Source of the DNA: Microbacterium terrisoli
GTDB taxonomy: Bacteria > Actinomycetota > Actinomycetes > Actinomycetales > Microbacteriaceae
NCBI RefSeq assembly: GCF_030866805.1
Contig: NZ_CP133019.1
Coordinates: forward strand, 1,116,001 to 1,180,000
Direction: 5' to 3'
DNA length: 64,000 nt
Every line of letters begins with the position of its first letter. Positions within the stretch are counted from its first letter, which is position 1. The notes under the pieces are model-generated. The model was not told the DNA's origin, ran no database searches, and was given only the letters and a program-made list of their open reading frames with translations. Shown in pieces: positions 34,287-42,942 of this stretch. A program made the position numbers and the translations under genes.

Positions 34287-34331
34287 GGATGCCCCGCCGC
34301 GACCTGAGTGAACAGATCGGGCGGGGCATCC
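34287..34331. terminator. Strong hairpin between convergent gene pair (33302 gene and metY)
   Basis: A perfect 12-bp inverted repeat, GGATGCCCCGCC (34287-34298) and GGCGGGGCATCC (34320-34331), encloses a 21-nt loop. It is the strongest perfect stem found in the window and sits about 40 bp past the plus-strand stop. Confidence 0.7.
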
Positions 34332-34364
34332 TGTCCCTGAGGAGGGGTTCTGTGTCTCTGTGGA

Positions 34365-34428
34365 TCAGAGTCGACGCGGTTCAGAGTCGACGCGGTTCAG
34401 AGTCGGCGCGGCTCAGACCCGCGCGGCC
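34365..34428. repeat. 16-bp tandem repeat reaching into the metY stop codon
   Basis: Three units TCAGAGTCGACGCGGT (34365-34380, 34381-34396) and TCAGAGTCGGCGCGGC (34397-34412) are followed by a diverged fourth, TCAGACCCGCGCGGCC (34413-34428), which is the last codons of metY. Each unit begins with TCA, the complement of the stop TGA. Confidence 0.8.
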
Positions 34429-35735
34429 TCGCGCACCTCGTGCGCGGCTGCCAGGGCCTGCTCGAGGTCGGCCTTCAGGTCCTCGACGTTCTCCAGGCCC
34501 ACCGACAGGCGCACCAGGCCCGGCGTCACACCGCTGGAGAGCTGCTCTTCGGGCGAGAGCTGCGAGTGCGTCGTGGACGCGGGGTGGATCACCAGCGAGC
34601 GCACGTCCCCGATGTTGGCGAGGTGGCTGAACAGCGTGAGGGCGTCCACGAACGCGCGGCCTGCGTCCACGCCGCCGGTCAGTTCGAACGAGAACACGGC
34701 GCCGGCGCCCTTGGGCGTGTACTTCTTGGCGAGCGAGTACCACGGCGAGCTGGGCAGGCCCGCGTAACTGACCGAGGCGACGTCGTCGCGCGCCTCAAGC
34801 CACTCGGCGATCTCCTGCGTGTTCTGCACGTGACGCTCCATGCGCAGCGACAGCGTCTCGATGCCCTGGATCAGCTGCCAGGCGCTGTTCGGCGAGATCG
34901 CGGGGCCGAGGTCGCGCAGCAGCTGCACGCGCGCCTTGATGATGTAGGCGATGGCGTCGCCGAGCACACCGCTGTAGCTGACGCCGTGGTACGACGGGTC
35001 GGGCTCGGTCAGGCCCGGGAAGCGGTCGGCGTGCTGCGACCAGGGGAAGGTGCCGCCGTCGACGATCGCGCCGGCGATCACGGTGCCGTGGCCGCCGAGG
35101 AACTTCGTGGCCGCGTGCACGACGATGTCGGCGCCGTGCTCGAACGGACGCAGCAGATACGGAGTGGCGATCGTGTTGTCGATGATCAGCGGAACCCCGG
35201 CCGCGTGCGCGATGTCGGCGACGGTGCGGATGTCGAGGACGTTGATCTTCGGGTTGCCGATCGATTCGGCCAGGAACAGCTTGGTGTTCGGCTTCACGGC
35301 GGCGCGCCATGCCTCGGCGTCATCCTGGTCCGAGACGAACGTCGTGGAGATGCCGAGCCTTTCCAGCGTGTAGCGCAGCAGGTTGTAGGTGCCGCCGTAC
35401 AGTGCCGACGAGGCGACCACGTGGTCGCCGGCGCTGGCGATGTTGAGGATGGCGAGGGTCACCGCCGACATCCCGGATGCCGTCAGCAGCGCGGCGGTGC
35501 CGCCTTCGAGCGCGGCGAGCCTCTGCTCGACGACGTCCTGTGTCGGGTTCTGGATGCGCGTGTAGATGTTGCCGGACTCGGCCAGCGAGAAGAGGTTCGC
35601 CGCGTGCTCCGTGTTCTTGAACACGTACGACGTGGTCTGGTAGATCGGTGTGGCGCGTGCCCCGGTGACCGGGTCGGGCTGTGCGCCGGCGTGGATCTGG
35701 GCGGTTTCGAAGCGCCAGTTCTCGGGTGCAGACAT
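34413..35735 (-). CDS. metY: O-acetylhomoserine sulfhydrylase (aminocarboxypropyltransferase)
   Basis: This 440-residue PLP enzyme of the Cys/Met metabolism family joins sulfide to O-acetylhomoserine to make homocysteine. [20 protein letters not shown] binds the cofactor phosphate from the neighbouring subunit, [12 protein letters not shown] follows, and [16 protein letters not shown] carries the Schiff-base lysine. The ATG at 35735 has a GAGGAG ribosome-binding site. Being longer than cystathionine enzymes, with the RxQ-NPT pattern, places it in the MetY group. It works with metX just downstream on the same strand. Confidence 0.94.
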   Translation of the reverse strand: MSAPENWRFETAQIHAGAQPDPVTGARATPIYQTTSYVFKNTEHAANLFSLAESGNIYTRIQNPTQDVVEQRLAALEGGTAALLTASGMSAVTLAILNIASAGDHVVASSALYGGTYNLLRYTLERLGISTTFVSDQDDAEAWRAAVKPNTKLFLAESIGNPKINVLDIRTVADIAHAAGVPLIIDNTIATPYLLRPFEHGADIVVHAATKFLGGHGTVIAGAIVDGGTFPWSQHADRFPGLTEPDPSYHGVSYSGVLGDAIAYIIKARVQLLRDLGPAISPNSAWQLIQGIETLSLRMERHVQNTQEIAEWLEARDDVASVSYAGLPSSPWYSLAKKYTPKGAGAVFSFELTGGVDAGRAFVDALTLFSHLANIGDVRSLVIHPASTTHSQLSPEEQLSSGVTPGLVRLSVGLENVEDLKADLEQALAAAHEVREAARV

Positions 35736-35870
35736 CGGATGCTCCTCGGGTATCGGGTCGACCAAGGCGGGTAGGACGACGCTCCCGAGAGTACGGAAGG
35801 CCCTGCGTGTCAACAACGAGCCCGGAATATGACGTAATGTTCGCCGGGGCCGACTCGGTACGGTTGATCC

Positions 35871-36644
35871 ATGACCAGACGTGCAGTGGTGACCGGGGCG
35901 AGTTCAGGGATCGGCGAGGCGACCGTGCGGGCCCTGAGGGCGACAGGATGGGATGTCGTGGCCGTGGCACGACGGGCGGGCAAGCTCGCCGAGGTCGAGG
36001 CCGCCACGGGGGCGACGGCCTTCGCCGCAGATCTCACGCGGCAAGAGGACGTGGACGCACTCGCCGGCTGGCTCGGCGAGACAGGTCCGGTCAACGCGGT
36101 CGTGCAAGTCGCCGGCGGCGCCCGCGGCACCGACCGGGTCGAGGACGGCCGCCCCGAGGACTGGCAGTGGATGTTCGACGCGAACGTCCTGGGCACGCAG
36201 CGGCTCATCGCCGCTGTGCTGCCGCTGCTGCGCCGCGCCGCGGCATCCGCCGGTCACGCCGACACGCTGTTCGTCACCTCGACAGCTGCGCTGGACGCCT
36301 ACCCGGGCGGCGCCGGCTACAACGCGGCCAAGGCCGGCGAGGCCATGCTCGCGCACGCCCTGCGACTCGAACTGAACGGCGAGCCGATCCGTGTGATCGA
36401 GATCGCGCCGGGACTCGTGCACACCGAGGAGTTCTCGCTGAACCGTCTGCGCGGGGATCAGAGTGCCGCGGACCGCGTCTATGCGGACGTTCCCGCGCCG
36501 CTCACGGCCGACGACGTCGCGGACGTGATCGCCTATGCGCTGAACGCGCCGGGGCACGTCAACCTCGATCTGGTCACGATGCGCCCGGTGGCCCAGTCCG
36601 CCGCGCACCTGCTCGCCCGCGGTCCGCTCGAAGTGCGCGAGTGA
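35871..36644 (+). CDS. Short-chain dehydrogenase/reductase (classical SDR)
   Basis: The protein has 257 residues. The dinucleotide motif TGASSGIGEA is at residues 8-17, the NAG-like position reads VQVAGGARG, and the catalytic Ser/Tyr/Lys are in VTSTAALDA and YNAAKAGEAM. AADLTRQEDVDAL suggests a preference for NADP or NAD that cannot be fixed by eye. It resembles the YdfG-like serine/3-hydroxyacid dehydrogenases, so the substrate may be a small hydroxy acid. It overlaps the next gene by 4 nt (GTGA). Confidence 0.85.
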   Translation: MTRRAVVTGASSGIGEATVRALRATGWDVVAVARRAGKLAEVEAATGATAFAADLTRQEDVDALAGWLGETGPVNAVVQVAGGARGTDRVEDGRPEDWQWMFDANVLGTQRLIAAVLPLLRRAAASAGHADTLFVTSTAALDAYPGGAGYNAAKAGEAMLAHALRLELNGEPIRVIEIAPGLVHTEEFSLNRLRGDQSAADRVYADVPAPLTADDVADVIAYALNAPGHVNLDLVTMRPVAQSAAHLLARGPLEVRE

Positions 36645-37360
36645 GCGTCCACCTGGTCGGCGGCGGCTGGCAGGACGAGCCCGACGGCAAGGCCTACCGC
36701 GCTTTCGTGGCCGAGGCCACCGCGCGCGGGGTCACCGCCGGACGCGACGTCCCGAGGATCGCGGTGATCTCGGTGCGCGACGGCGACGGGCACGAGCACG
36801 CCGCCAAGCTGATCGCCCACGCTGCGGCCGGTGGTGCGTTCGACCCGGTCGTCACCGCCGGAGACCTCGACGATGAGATCCCGGTGACCGCCTTCGACGA
36901 CGTGGACGCGATCATGATCGGCGGGGGACTGACCCCTGTGTATCGCGACCGCATCGAGCCGCACTTCGACCTGATCCGTGCACGGGTGCTCGCAGGGGTT
37001 CCCTACCTCGGCTTCTCGGCCGGGTCGGCCATCGCCTCATCGCGGGCGGTCGTGGGCGGGTGGCGCGTCGGGGGAGTGGAGGTCGCGCCCGAAGACGCCG
37101 GCGAAGACCTCGACGAGCTCAGCGTGCTGCCGGGGATCGGTCTGGTCGACATCTCCATCGACGTGCATGCCGCGCAGTGGGGCACGCTGTCGCGCCTGAT
37201 CGCCGCCGTCGAGGCCGGTGTGGTGGATGCTGGAGCCGCGGTCGACGAGAACACGGTGCTGATCGCCGGCAGCGGCGCGCTGCGCGTAGCGGGGTCAGGC
37301 AGCGTCTGGAGCGTCACACGCACCGACCAGGGAGTGCTGGTGCGGACGCTGGGCGCCTGA
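36641..37360 (+). CDS. Peptidase E-like (S51, class I glutamine amidotransferase fold) protein
   Basis: This 239-residue protein starts at the GTG inside the SDR stop. [14 protein letters not shown] opens the fold, [19 protein letters not shown] is the conserved glycine turn, and [11 protein letters not shown] holds the nucleophilic Ser of the elbow. These are the marks of the S51 peptidase E/cyanophycinase group, which cleaves Asp-X dipeptides or related amide bonds. DIHAAQWGT gives a His, but I cannot confirm the full triad. Coupling with an SDR is unexplained. A non-peptidase amidohydrolase role remains possible. Confidence 0.75.
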   Translation: MSVHLVGGGWQDEPDGKAYRAFVAEATARGVTAGRDVPRIAVISVRDGDGHEHAAKLIAHAAAGGAFDPVVTAGDLDDEIPVTAFDDVDAIMIGGGLTPVYRDRIEPHFDLIRARVLAGVPYLGFSAGSAIASSRAVVGGWRVGGVEVAPEDAGEDLDELSVLPGIGLVDISIDVHAAQWGTLSRLIAAVEAGVVDAGAAVDENTVLIAGSGALRVAGSGSVWSVTRTDQGVLVRTLGA

Positions 37361-37424
37361 GCGCCGGCCGAAGACGAGCATGGGCGGCGCGCGGGGTGCC
37401 CGCGTCTACGCTGGAGTTGTGGCG

Positions 37425-38111
37425 ATGACTCTTCCCGAATTGGCCGACGCCGGCCTCATCGACGCCGGTTGGGCGCAGCGGCTGGAGCCCGTCAGTGGCG
37501 ACATCGCCGCCATGGGCGAACGGCTGCGTGCCGAGGTCGCGGCGGGCAAGCACTATCTGCCGGCCGGTGACCGCGTGCTGCGCGCGTTCGCGCGGCCGCT
37601 CGCAGAGGTCAAAGTGCTCATCGTCGGCCAGGACCCGTATCCCACGCCTGGGCATCCGATCGGGCTGTCCTTCGCCGTCGACCGGCATGTGCGGCCGCTG
37701 CCGCGCAGCCTCGCCAACATCTATCAGGAGCTGGGCGACGACCTCGGCATCCCGCCGGCGACCCACGGGGACCTGTCGGCATGGAGCGACCAGGGAGTCA
37801 TGCTGCTGAACCGTGTGCTGACGGTTGCGCCGGGGGCCCCGGCATCCCATCGGGGCTGGGGATGGGAGAAGGTCACCGAGCATGCGATTCGCTCACTCGT
37901 GGACCGCGGCGGCCCGCTGGTGGCGATCCTGTGGGGGAGGGATGCCGCGAACCTGCGTCCGCTGCTCGGTCAGACACCGATCATCTCGTCCGCGCATCCG
38001 TCGCCGCTGTCGGCGCACCGCGGGTTCTTCGGCTCGAAGCCCTTCTCCCGTGCCAACGCACTGCTCGCGCAGCAGGGCGCAGCCCCGGTCGATTGGCGCC
38101 TGCCCGACTGA
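37425..38111 (+). CDS. ung: Uracil-DNA glycosylase (family 1)
   Basis: This 228-residue base-excision repair enzyme removes uracil from DNA. The water-activating loop [19 protein letters not shown] holds the catalytic Asp, and [16 protein letters not shown] is the His-containing leucine loop. [13 protein letters not shown] is the uracil-recognition strand. The ATG at 37425 has a GGAG site 8 nt upstream; a GTG at 37419 is an alternative. The length is normal. It follows the peptidase-E-like gene by about 60 bp and is probably transcribed separately. Confidence 0.94.
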   Translation: MTLPELADAGLIDAGWAQRLEPVSGDIAAMGERLRAEVAAGKHYLPAGDRVLRAFARPLAEVKVLIVGQDPYPTPGHPIGLSFAVDRHVRPLPRSLANIYQELGDDLGIPPATHGDLSAWSDQGVMLLNRVLTVAPGAPASHRGWGWEKVTEHAIRSLVDRGGPLVAILWGRDAANLRPLLGQTPIISSAHPSPLSAHRGFFGSKPFSRANALLAQQGAAPVDWRLPD

Positions 38112-38149
38112 CGTTCTCGGGGCGCGCACTGTCGGCTGTCGCTGTTAGG

Positions 38150-38186
38150 TTCGACAGTGTGCTCAGTGGATCGATGGTTTGTCGAA
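38150..38186. promoter_or_regulatory. Inverted repeat in the ung/DUF222 intergenic space
   Basis: TTCGACA at 38150-38156 and TGTCGAA at 38180-38186 are perfect 7-bp inverted arms 23 bp apart. The 204-bp gap (38112-38315) has visibly lower GC than its surroundings and also contains a CGAAG-GTAT-CTTCG hairpin near 38260. It may be an operator, or foreign DNA brought in with the HNH gene. Confidence 0.35.
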
Positions 38187-38315
38187 TGGCTTCTGTCCCG
38201 CGGCGATGTGTACAAGCCGGCTGTCATTGGCAAACCCGACGACGATCACTCTTGACTAGCCGAAGGTATCTTCGATAGTATTGGTGATATCGATCATCCG
38301 GGAGGGAGGCCGTCG

Positions 38316-39884
38316 ATGTCAATGGATGAGGGCTTGTCTCCGGTGCTGGTGGAGTTGGATGAGTTGGTGGGTGATCTGACCGCGTCGCGGGAGCGGGCGG
38401 CGCGGATGTTCGCGGCGGAGATGTTCTTCTTCGAACAGGTCGCCGGGATCGTCGAACGCCGGGAGGCGGAGCGTGCCGCGGTCCATGAGGGGGCGATCAC
38501 CCGGAGTTCGCAGTTGGGGATGCGGGAGGTGTTCGCCGAGATCGGTGCCGCACTCAAGCTCAGCGAATGGCAGGTCGCGCGGAAAGTGTCCTCGGCGTGG
38601 ACGTTGATGCACCAGTTCCATGAGACGCTGTGCGACGCGAGCTGCGGGGTCTTCTCCGGGGAGCACGCGATGCTGATCGCCGACGCGGGGACGGTGATCG
38701 AGAACGCGAGGATCCGGGCGGAGTTCGAACGGATCGCGCGGGAGCTGGCGGCCGAGCTGACGCCGGGGCAGTTGAAGGCGGCCCTGGCCGGGCTGGTGCA
38801 GCGCCTGGACCCGGAAGGCTGCGAGAGGCGGGTGCGGGACGCGGTGGCACGCCGGAAGGTCACCGCCCGGGAGATCGAGCCGGGTCTGACCCGGATCACC
38901 GCGGATGTGCCCACCACCCAGGGTGCGGGCATCATCGACCGGATCCGGGCGATGGCCACCGAACTGCACGACCAGAACACCACCGCCAAGGCCGATGCCG
39001 AAGCCGCCGCTGCTGACGTTGCGGCGCAGAAGGCCGCGGCGGAGAAGGCCGTGGCGGAGAAGGCCGTGGCGGAGAAGGCCGCGGCGGACGCCGCGGCCAC
39101 GGCTGACGCTGCGGCCAAGGCTGATGGCGCCGAAGCTGCGGGCGCCGGTACTACCGAAGCCGCCGCCAGCGAAGCCAGCGTCGATGGCGAGGATGTGGAT
39201 GCGGATGCTGTGGTGTTCGATGAGCGCACGCACACGCAGATCATGGCCGACGTGTTCTGCGACCTGCTGCTGACCGGGAACACGCACGGGCACGGCACCA
39301 CCGACGCGGGCAGAGACGCGGTCAACAGCATCGTCCCGACCGTGCACGTGACGATCCCTGCCGCCACCCTTGCCGGGGCCACGGTCGGCGGGGCCGCGGT
39401 GGACGGGTTCGGACCCATCGATACCGACACCGCCCGACACCTTGCCGGGCTCGCGAAAACATGGGTGCGGGTGTTCACCGACCCGTGCTCCGGGATCCCG
39501 ATCAGCGTGGACCGGTACCGGCCCAGTAAGAAACAGAAACTGTTCCTGCAGGTCCGGGACCGGCACTGCCGGTTCCCCGGCTGCCGGCGCCCCGCCCAAA
39601 CCTGCGATATCGACCACACCATCCCGTACGCGCAGGGCGGGCCGACGTGCCTGTGCAACCTGGAACACTTCTGCAAGAGGCATCACACCGTCAAACACGA
39701 CACCGACTGGTCGGTCGAGCAACTCCCCGGTGGGATCCTCCGGTTCACCGCCCCCACCCGACGCGTCCACACCACCAGACCACCCGGGACCGTCAGATTC
39801 ACCCCGGTACAACTGATCGACCCTGACCCGCACCTGAAACACCAGTTCGCACAACAACTCGCCGACAACCCCGCACCCTACTGA
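38316..39884 (+). CDS. 13E12/DUF222 protein with C-terminal HNH domain
   Basis: This 522-residue member of the multicopy actinobacterial 13E12 family has an N-terminal DUF222 region at about residues 1-210 (AEMFFFEQVAGIVERREAER, SEWQVARKVSSAW). An Ala/Glu/Lys-rich linker with a 15-bp DNA repeat covers about 225-295. A C-terminal HNH endonuclease domain reads CRFPGCRRPAQTCDIDHTIP, then GGPTCLCN and FCKRHHTVKH. The metal-binding and catalytic His residues look intact. GGGAGGGAGG is the ribosome-binding site. Cellular function is unknown; these genes are thought to be mobile or selfish, but no intein or terminal repeats are seen here. Confidence 0.85.
   Translation: MSMDEGLSPVLVELDELVGDLTASRERAARMFAAEMFFFEQVAGIVERREAERAAVHEGAITRSSQLGMREVFAEIGAALKLSEWQVARKVSSAWTLMHQFHETLCDASCGVFSGEHAMLIADAGTVIENARIRAEFERIARELAAELTPGQLKAALAGLVQRLDPEGCERRVRDAVARRKVTAREIEPGLTRITADVPTTQGAGIIDRIRAMATELHDQNTTAKADAEAAAADVAAQKAAAEKAVAEKAVAEKAAADAAATADAAAKADGAEAAGAGTTEAAASEASVDGEDVDADAVVFDERTHTQIMADVFCDLLLTGNTHGHGTTDAGRDAVNSIVPTVHVTIPAATLAGATVGGAAVDGFGPIDTDTARHLAGLAKTWVRVFTDPCSGIPISVDRYRPSKKQKLFLQVRDRHCRFPGCRRPAQTCDIDHTIPYAQGGPTCLCNLEHFCKRHHTVKHDTDWSVEQLPGGILRFTAPTRRVHTTRPPGTVRFTPVQLIDPDPHLKHQFAQQLADNPAPY
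39032..39091 (+). repeat. 15-bp in-frame tandem repeat in the DUF222-HNH linker
   Basis: Four copies of the 15-bp unit GGCC(G)YGGCGGAGAA lie at 39032-39046, 39047-39061, 39062-39076 and 39077-39091 (last copy diverged), encoding the EKAVA/EKAAA linker repeats. The unit preserves the reading frame, so copy-number change would only lengthen the helix. Confidence 0.8.
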
Positions 39885-39899
39885 CCCGCGCAGCCCGAA

Positions 39900-39919
39900 G
39901 CGTCGCGAACGAGCGACGC
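39900..39919. terminator. Hairpin between DUF222-HNH and emfourin genes
   Basis: GCGTCGC (39900-39906) and GCGACGC (39913-39919) form a perfect 7-bp stem with a 6-nt loop in the 47-bp gap between convergent stop codons. Confidence 0.55.
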
Positions 39920-39931
39920 GGCCGGACAGGT

Positions 39932-40240
39932 TCAGCGCCCGGGCGTGCTCTCGAACGATTGCACTTCGCAGACGAGGTCGCGCCAGGCTCCGTGCAAGTG
40001 CGTCTCGGGCAGTTCCGCGCGGCGATTGTCGTCGCCCAGGCGTGCTTCGATGCGCCAGACGAACCGGTCCGCCCCCGCGTCGGGGATTGCCGTAGCGTCC
40101 TCGTCGTCCCAGGGACATTCCTTGACGAGCGTGATCCAGTGCGGCGCCTGGTCGCGGGTGGGTTCGGCTGTCCATTCGCGGCGGATGCCGGCGAAGCCTC
40201 CGGTGCGCACGACCGTCACAACGACGTCAGGGCCTGTCAT
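39932..40240 (-). CDS. Emfourin-type protealysin inhibitor
   Basis: This 102-residue beta-rich protein starts with MTGPDVVVTVVRTGGFAG and contains VWRIEARLGDDNRRAELPE. This is the pattern of emfourin, the inhibitor usually encoded next to protealysin-like M4 metallopeptidases. The 14-nt overlap with the peptidase gene immediately upstream strongly supports this function: it is likely to keep the enzyme inactive until export. There is no signal peptide, so inhibition would occur in the cytoplasm. The identification relies on context as well as sequence. Confidence 0.8.
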   Translation of the reverse strand: MTGPDVVVTVVRTGGFAGIRREWTAEPTRDQAPHWITLVKECPWDDEDATAIPDAGADRFVWRIEARLGDDNRRAELPETHLHGAWRDLVCEVQSFESTPGR

Positions 40241-41285
40241 CCTTCAGTACGCCGACACTGGTCCACGCGGTGCGGACGGCGGCGGCCTCCTCTGAGGTCT
40301 CACCGTACTCCGCGTGCGCCACCGTCAGGGTGGCGTTCGCGAACGTCGTGAAGTCGGCGCTCGTGGGCAGGGTGCCCGCTGTCACCGTCTTGTACCAGAC
40401 CAGGCCCGCACGCTCCCACGCCTTGCCGCCCAATGCGGTCGCGAACAGGTAGAAGGCGTGATTCGGAATGCCGGAGTTGATGTGCACGCCGCCGTTGTCG
40501 TCGGTGGTCTGCACGTAGTCGGCCATCGTCGCCGGCTGCGGGTCTTTGCCGAGCACGGGATCGTCGTACGCGGTGCCGGGCGCTTTCATCGATCGAAGGG
40601 CGACTCCGTGGATGCCCGGTGCGAGCACACCGGCGCCGATCAGCCACGATGCCTGGTCTGCCGACTGGCCCTCGGTGAACTGCTCGGTCAGCGCACCGAA
40701 GACATCCGAGATCGACTCGTTCAGCGCCCCCGACTGACCCTGGTAGTCCAGGCCACCGCTTGCTTCGGTCACGCCGTGCGTCAGTTCGTGCGCGATCACC
40801 GTGATCGATCCGGTGAACCCGGCGAAGACGTCGCCGTCCCCATCGCCGAACACCATTCGCTCGCCGTTCCAGAAGGCGTTGTCGTAGTCGTGGCCGTAGT
40901 GCACCGTCGCCTCCAGAGGCAGGCCGCGACCGTCGATCGAGTCGCGCTGGTAGGCCTCCCAGTAGAACTCGAACGTCTCGCCGAGGCCGTCGAAAGCCTC
41001 GTTGACCGTCGTGTCGCCGACCGGCGGCTGCTCCTCGGTGCGCACCGTCGTGCCCGGCAGGTTCTCGGTGCCCTGCGCATCGGTGATCGTTCGGTCCGGC
41101 GACGGCTCGGCGCGGGCGACGAGCTCCCCGTCCTCGACGCTCAGCTCGAGCTGGGCTCGGTGCGGGCGGTACTCCCGCGGTGCCACGAGAGTGCGGCGTG
41201 CCGCCCGGGCCGCGCGCGCCAAGTGCGGCTGGTCGGCCTGGGCCACGCGGTCGAGAAGGAACGGGGGAACGATGCCGTAGTGCAT
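40227..41285 (-). CDS. Protealysin-like M4 metallopeptidase
   Basis: The peptidase has 352 residues. HELTH at 166-170 and the Glu in ALNESISDVFG (residue 190) form the thermolysin-type zinc site, and GGVHINSGIPNHAFY holds the catalytic His. The short N-terminus MHYGIVPPFLLDRVA is the PPFLL-type propeptide of protealysins, which replaces the long thermolysin propeptide; no signal peptide is visible. The enzyme probably matures by cutting itself near residue 40-50. It overlaps the emfourin gene by 14 nt and lies 50 bp from the end of the ABC operon. Confidence 0.9.
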   Translation of the reverse strand: MHYGIVPPFLLDRVAQADQPHLARAARAARRTLVAPREYRPHRAQLELSVEDGELVARAEPSPDRTITDAQGTENLPGTTVRTEEQPPVGDTTVNEAFDGLGETFEFYWEAYQRDSIDGRGLPLEATVHYGHDYDNAFWNGERMVFGDGDGDVFAGFTGSITVIAHELTHGVTEASGGLDYQGQSGALNESISDVFGALTEQFTEGQSADQASWLIGAGVLAPGIHGVALRSMKAPGTAYDDPVLGKDPQPATMADYVQTTDDNGGVHINSGIPNHAFYLFATALGGKAWERAGLVWYKTVTAGTLPTSADFTTFANATLTVAHAEYGETSEEAAAVRTAWTSVGVLKDDRP

Positions 41286-41335
41286 GCTCTGACCGTATCG
41301 CCCGGCCGCGACATCCGGCCGTGACGCCGCCGCGC

Positions 41336-42157
41336 TCACGCGTCCGGGTCGATCACCGGAATCGACGCCAGAAGGCGCCGCGTGTAGGCGACCTGGGGCT
41401 CGAGCAGGACCTTCTCGGTCGGTCCCTCTTCGATGATGCGGCCGTCCTTCATCACCACGACCTCGTCGCACAGGTTCTGCACGACGCCGATGTCGTGCGA
41501 GACCATCACGATCGACAGGCCGTCGCGTTCGCGCAGTCGCGCGAGCACCTGCAAGATCTGCGCGCGCACCGTGACATCCAGCGCCGACAGCGGTTCGTCG
41601 CCCACCAGCAGCCGTGGGCGGTGCACGATCGCACGGGCCAGGGCGATGCGCTGGCGCTGCCCGCCCGAGAATTCGTGCGGATAGCGAGTGACCATCTCGG
41701 CGTCCAGCCCGACGTCGGCGAGCACCTCGCGCACACGCTCGCGCCTGCCGTCGGAGCCGGGAGTGCCCGATCCCGACAGCCCCAGGGCCCACAGCGGCTC
41801 GCCCACGATGCGCCCCACGCTCATGCGCGGGTCCAGCGACGCGTACGGGTCCTGGAACACGATGCCCGTCTCGCGGCGCAGCCAGTGCAGGGATCGTGCA
41901 CGGGCCGTGGCATCCACTCTGCGCCCGTCGAACGCGACCCATCCCGCCGTCGGGGTGTCCAGGCCCAGCAGCAGCCGCACGAGCGTCGACTTGCCCGAAC
42001 CGGACTCGCCGATCACACCCACCGCCGATCCTTCGCGCACATCGATGTCGGCGTCGTCCAGGGCGGTGGTGAACGTGCGGTGCTCGAAGAGGGTCTTGCG
42101 CGCGACCGTGAAGCGGCGCGTGAGGCCGCGGGCCTGCAGAAGAAGGGATGCCGTCAT
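41336..42157 (-). CDS. Peptide ABC transporter ATPase (OppF/DppF-like)
   Basis: This 273-residue ATPase has Walker A GESGSGKST, Walker B LLVGDEPLS, signature LSGGQ-equivalent FSGGQRQRIALARAI and switch His in MVSHDIGVV. It hydrolyses ATP for import by the permease pair encoded upstream. It begins in the stop codon of the OppD-like gene (4-nt overlap). The C-terminal zinc or Fe-S finger of some OppF proteins is absent. It closes the five-gene operon. Confidence 0.9.
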   Translation of the reverse strand: MTASLLLQARGLTRRFTVARKTLFEHRTFTTALDDADIDVREGSAVGVIGESGSGKSTLVRLLLGLDTPTAGWVAFDGRRVDATARARSLHWLRRETGIVFQDPYASLDPRMSVGRIVGEPLWALGLSGSGTPGSDGRRERVREVLADVGLDAEMVTRYPHEFSGGQRQRIALARAIVHRPRLLVGDEPLSALDVTVRAQILQVLARLRERDGLSIVMVSHDIGVVQNLCDEVVVMKDGRIIEEGPTEKVLLEPQVAYTRRLLASIPVIDPDA

Positions 42158-42942
42158 GCTCGGCCCTCCGGCTTCCACAGCGTCGCGGTGGCATCGCGCA
42201 GCAGGCCCCGCGTGACCGGCGACTGCGGTTCGGTCAGCAGCCGGCGCACCGGGGCCGATTCGACGACGTGCCCGTGCTCGAGCACGACCCCGTCGGATGC
42301 GATCTGTGACAGCACGGCGAGGTCGTGCGTGATGAAGATCAGCGACATGCCGTCGTCGTCGACGAGGCTGTGCAGGAGGTCGAGGATCTCGGCCTGGATC
42401 GTCACGTCCAGCGCCGTGGTCGGTTCGTCGGCGATGAGCAGCCGCGGTCGGCACGCGAGCGCCATAGCGATGGCGACCCGCTGGCGCTGCCCGCCCGACA
42501 GCTGGTGCGGGTAGCGGTCGATGATCCGCTCCGGGTCAGGCAGGGCGACGCGCGCGGCCTCGGCGATCGCACGCCGCCGGGCATCGGGTCGGCTGATGCG
42601 TTCGTGGATGCGGATCGCCTCGGCGATCTGTCGCCCGGCGGTGCGGATCGGGTTCAGCGCGGTGCGCGGCTCTTGGAAGACGATGCCGATCTCGTCGCCG
42701 CGCAGCTGTGCCAGCCGTCGGTCGGGCATGCCGACCAGCTCCTGGTCGTTCCAGCGGACACTGCCGCTGGCCTGTGCGCCGTCCGGCAGCAGCCCGAGGA
42801 TCGCCAGGGCCGTCAGCGACTTGCCCGACCCGGATTCGCCGATCAGCCCCAGACGCTGCCCGTCGGCGACATCGAAGCCCACGCCGTCCACGACCCGCGT
42901 GCCGGCGATGTCGACGGCCAGGTCCCGCACCCGAAGACTCAT
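42154..42942 (-). CDS. Peptide ABC transporter ATPase (OppD/DppD-like)
   Basis: This 262-residue ATPase has Walker A GESGSGKSL, signature LSGGQRQRVAIAMAL, Walker B LLIADEPTT and switch ITHDLAVL. GDEIGIVFQEP is the Q-loop. The C-terminal extension of full-length OppD is shorter here, ending near WKPEGRA. It pairs with the OppF-like ATPase to energise the importer, and overlaps both neighbours by 4 nt. Confidence 0.9.
   Translation of the reverse strand: MSLRVRDLAVDIAGTRVVDGVGFDVADGQRLGLIGESGSGKSLTALAILGLLPDGAQASGSVRWNDQELVGMPDRRLAQLRGDEIGIVFQEPRTALNPIRTAGRQIAEAIRIHERISRPDARRRAIAEAARVALPDPERIIDRYPHQLSGGQRQRVAIAMALACRPRLLIADEPTTALDVTIQAEILDLLHSLVDDDGMSLIFITHDLAVLSQIASDGVVLEHGHVVESAPVRRLLTEPQSPVTRGLLRDATATLWKPEGRA

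Noticed and set aside
35824..35841. A second SigH-type promoter (GGAAT ... GTT) upstream of the SDR gene
   Set aside because: The spacer is only 10 bp, far below the 17-20 bp these sigma factors need.
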